Source: JANNOG01 sp050329415
GTDB taxonomy: Bacteria; Actinomycetota; Actinomycetes; Actinomycetales; JBBAYJ01
Assembly: GCA_050329415.1 (NCBI GenBank)
Contig: JBHJOS010000013.1
Span: 1 to 5,760 of the forward strand
Direction of reading: 5' to 3'
DNA length: 5,760 nucleotides
The translations under genes were made by a program, and so were the position numbers. Shown here piece by piece: positions 5,580 to 5,760 of the stretch; positions within the stretch are counted from its first letter, which is position 1; every line of letters begins with the position of its first letter. Below the pieces are notes generated by a model, which was not told the origin of the DNA, ran no database searches, and worked only from the letters and a program-made list of their open reading frames with translations.

Positions 5580-5760
5580 CAAGACCGGACCATACAACGA
5601 CCTCGACCCGGCGCCCGTCACCTCCTCGGCCCCGGCCTGAGGCGCCCTCGCGTGCTCGCGGCGGCCCGGTGGCGGCGAGGCGGCGGCCCGGCGAGGCGGC
5701 GGCCCGGCGAGGCGGCGGCCCGGCTGGCCGGGCGGGTGCGCCTCACCCCGACCTGCTCCG
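5580..5760. other. Right-edge region without an assignable gene
   Basis: Extremely GC-rich and dominated by a tandem repeat (listed separately). A short open frame on the plus strand from GTG 5653 runs out of the window, and its last residues read EAAARLAGRVRLTPTCS. A minus-strand frame open from the edge ends at TGA 5619-5621 and is Arg/Ala/Pro-rich. Neither is long enough or distinctive enough to call. Confidence 0.4.
5675..5722. repeat. 16-bp tandem repeat, three exact copies
   Basis: The unit GCGAGGCGGCGGCCCG occurs three times without a mismatch (5675-5690, 5691-5706, 5707-5722). A partial copy of its 11-nt tail lies at 5658-5668. The period is not a multiple of three, so copy-number change would shift any reading frame crossing it. 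A GC-rich hairpin GCCCGG-CTGG-CCGGGC follows directly. Confidence 0.9.

Noticed and set aside
4492..5580. Upstream extension of the znuC reading frame
   Set aside because: The frame is open but Arg/Pro/Gly-rich and overlaps znuA out of frame. The GTGA overlap and normal family length place the start at 4491.

Overview
The window is very GC-rich, with nearly all third codon positions G or C. Its protein sequences look like those of a high-GC actinobacterium (Actinomycetota); I cannot name a genus. Every convincing gene lies on the minus strand. The one exception is a broken regulator remnant on the plus strand. The theme is zinc starvation: a complete zinc ABC importer and a COG0523 (CobW-family) GTPase unit, each preceded by a palindrome that fits the Zur operator pattern.

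The right half (2843-5465, minus) is a tight znuA-znuC-znuB operon. It encodes a lipoprotein zinc receptor, an ABC ATPase and an ABC-3 permease. Adjacent genes overlap by 4 nt at both junctions (GTGA and ATGA), which indicates translational coupling. A perfect 7-1-7 palindrome at 5565-5579 lies about 100 bp upstream of znuA and is the likely Zur operator. Beyond it, at the right edge, is a short GC-rich tandem repeat with no gene I can establish.

The left part (1-1205, minus) encodes a small protein with a CREPGC cysteine motif, followed with an 11-nt overlap by a COG0523 GTPase that runs off the left edge. A second Zur-like palindrome (1195-1211) sits on the most upstream plausible start codon of the small protein. 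The two units probably form one zinc-starvation regulon: the importer brings Zn in, and the GTPase with its small partner is predicted to allocate it. No zur gene is visible in the window.

The middle (about 1206-2842) looks like an insertion or decay zone between the two zinc units. It holds an AmpG/RhtX-like MFS permease frame that lacks its first membrane helix. Head to head with it, with no intergenic space, is a TetR-type regulator remnant with two single-base frameshifts and an apparent internal deletion. The remnant ends 2 bp from the znuB stop. Between the permease and the small protein is a 277-bp intergenic stretch with two nearly identical 22-bp palindromes exactly 51 bp apart, probably operators for an unidentified regulator.
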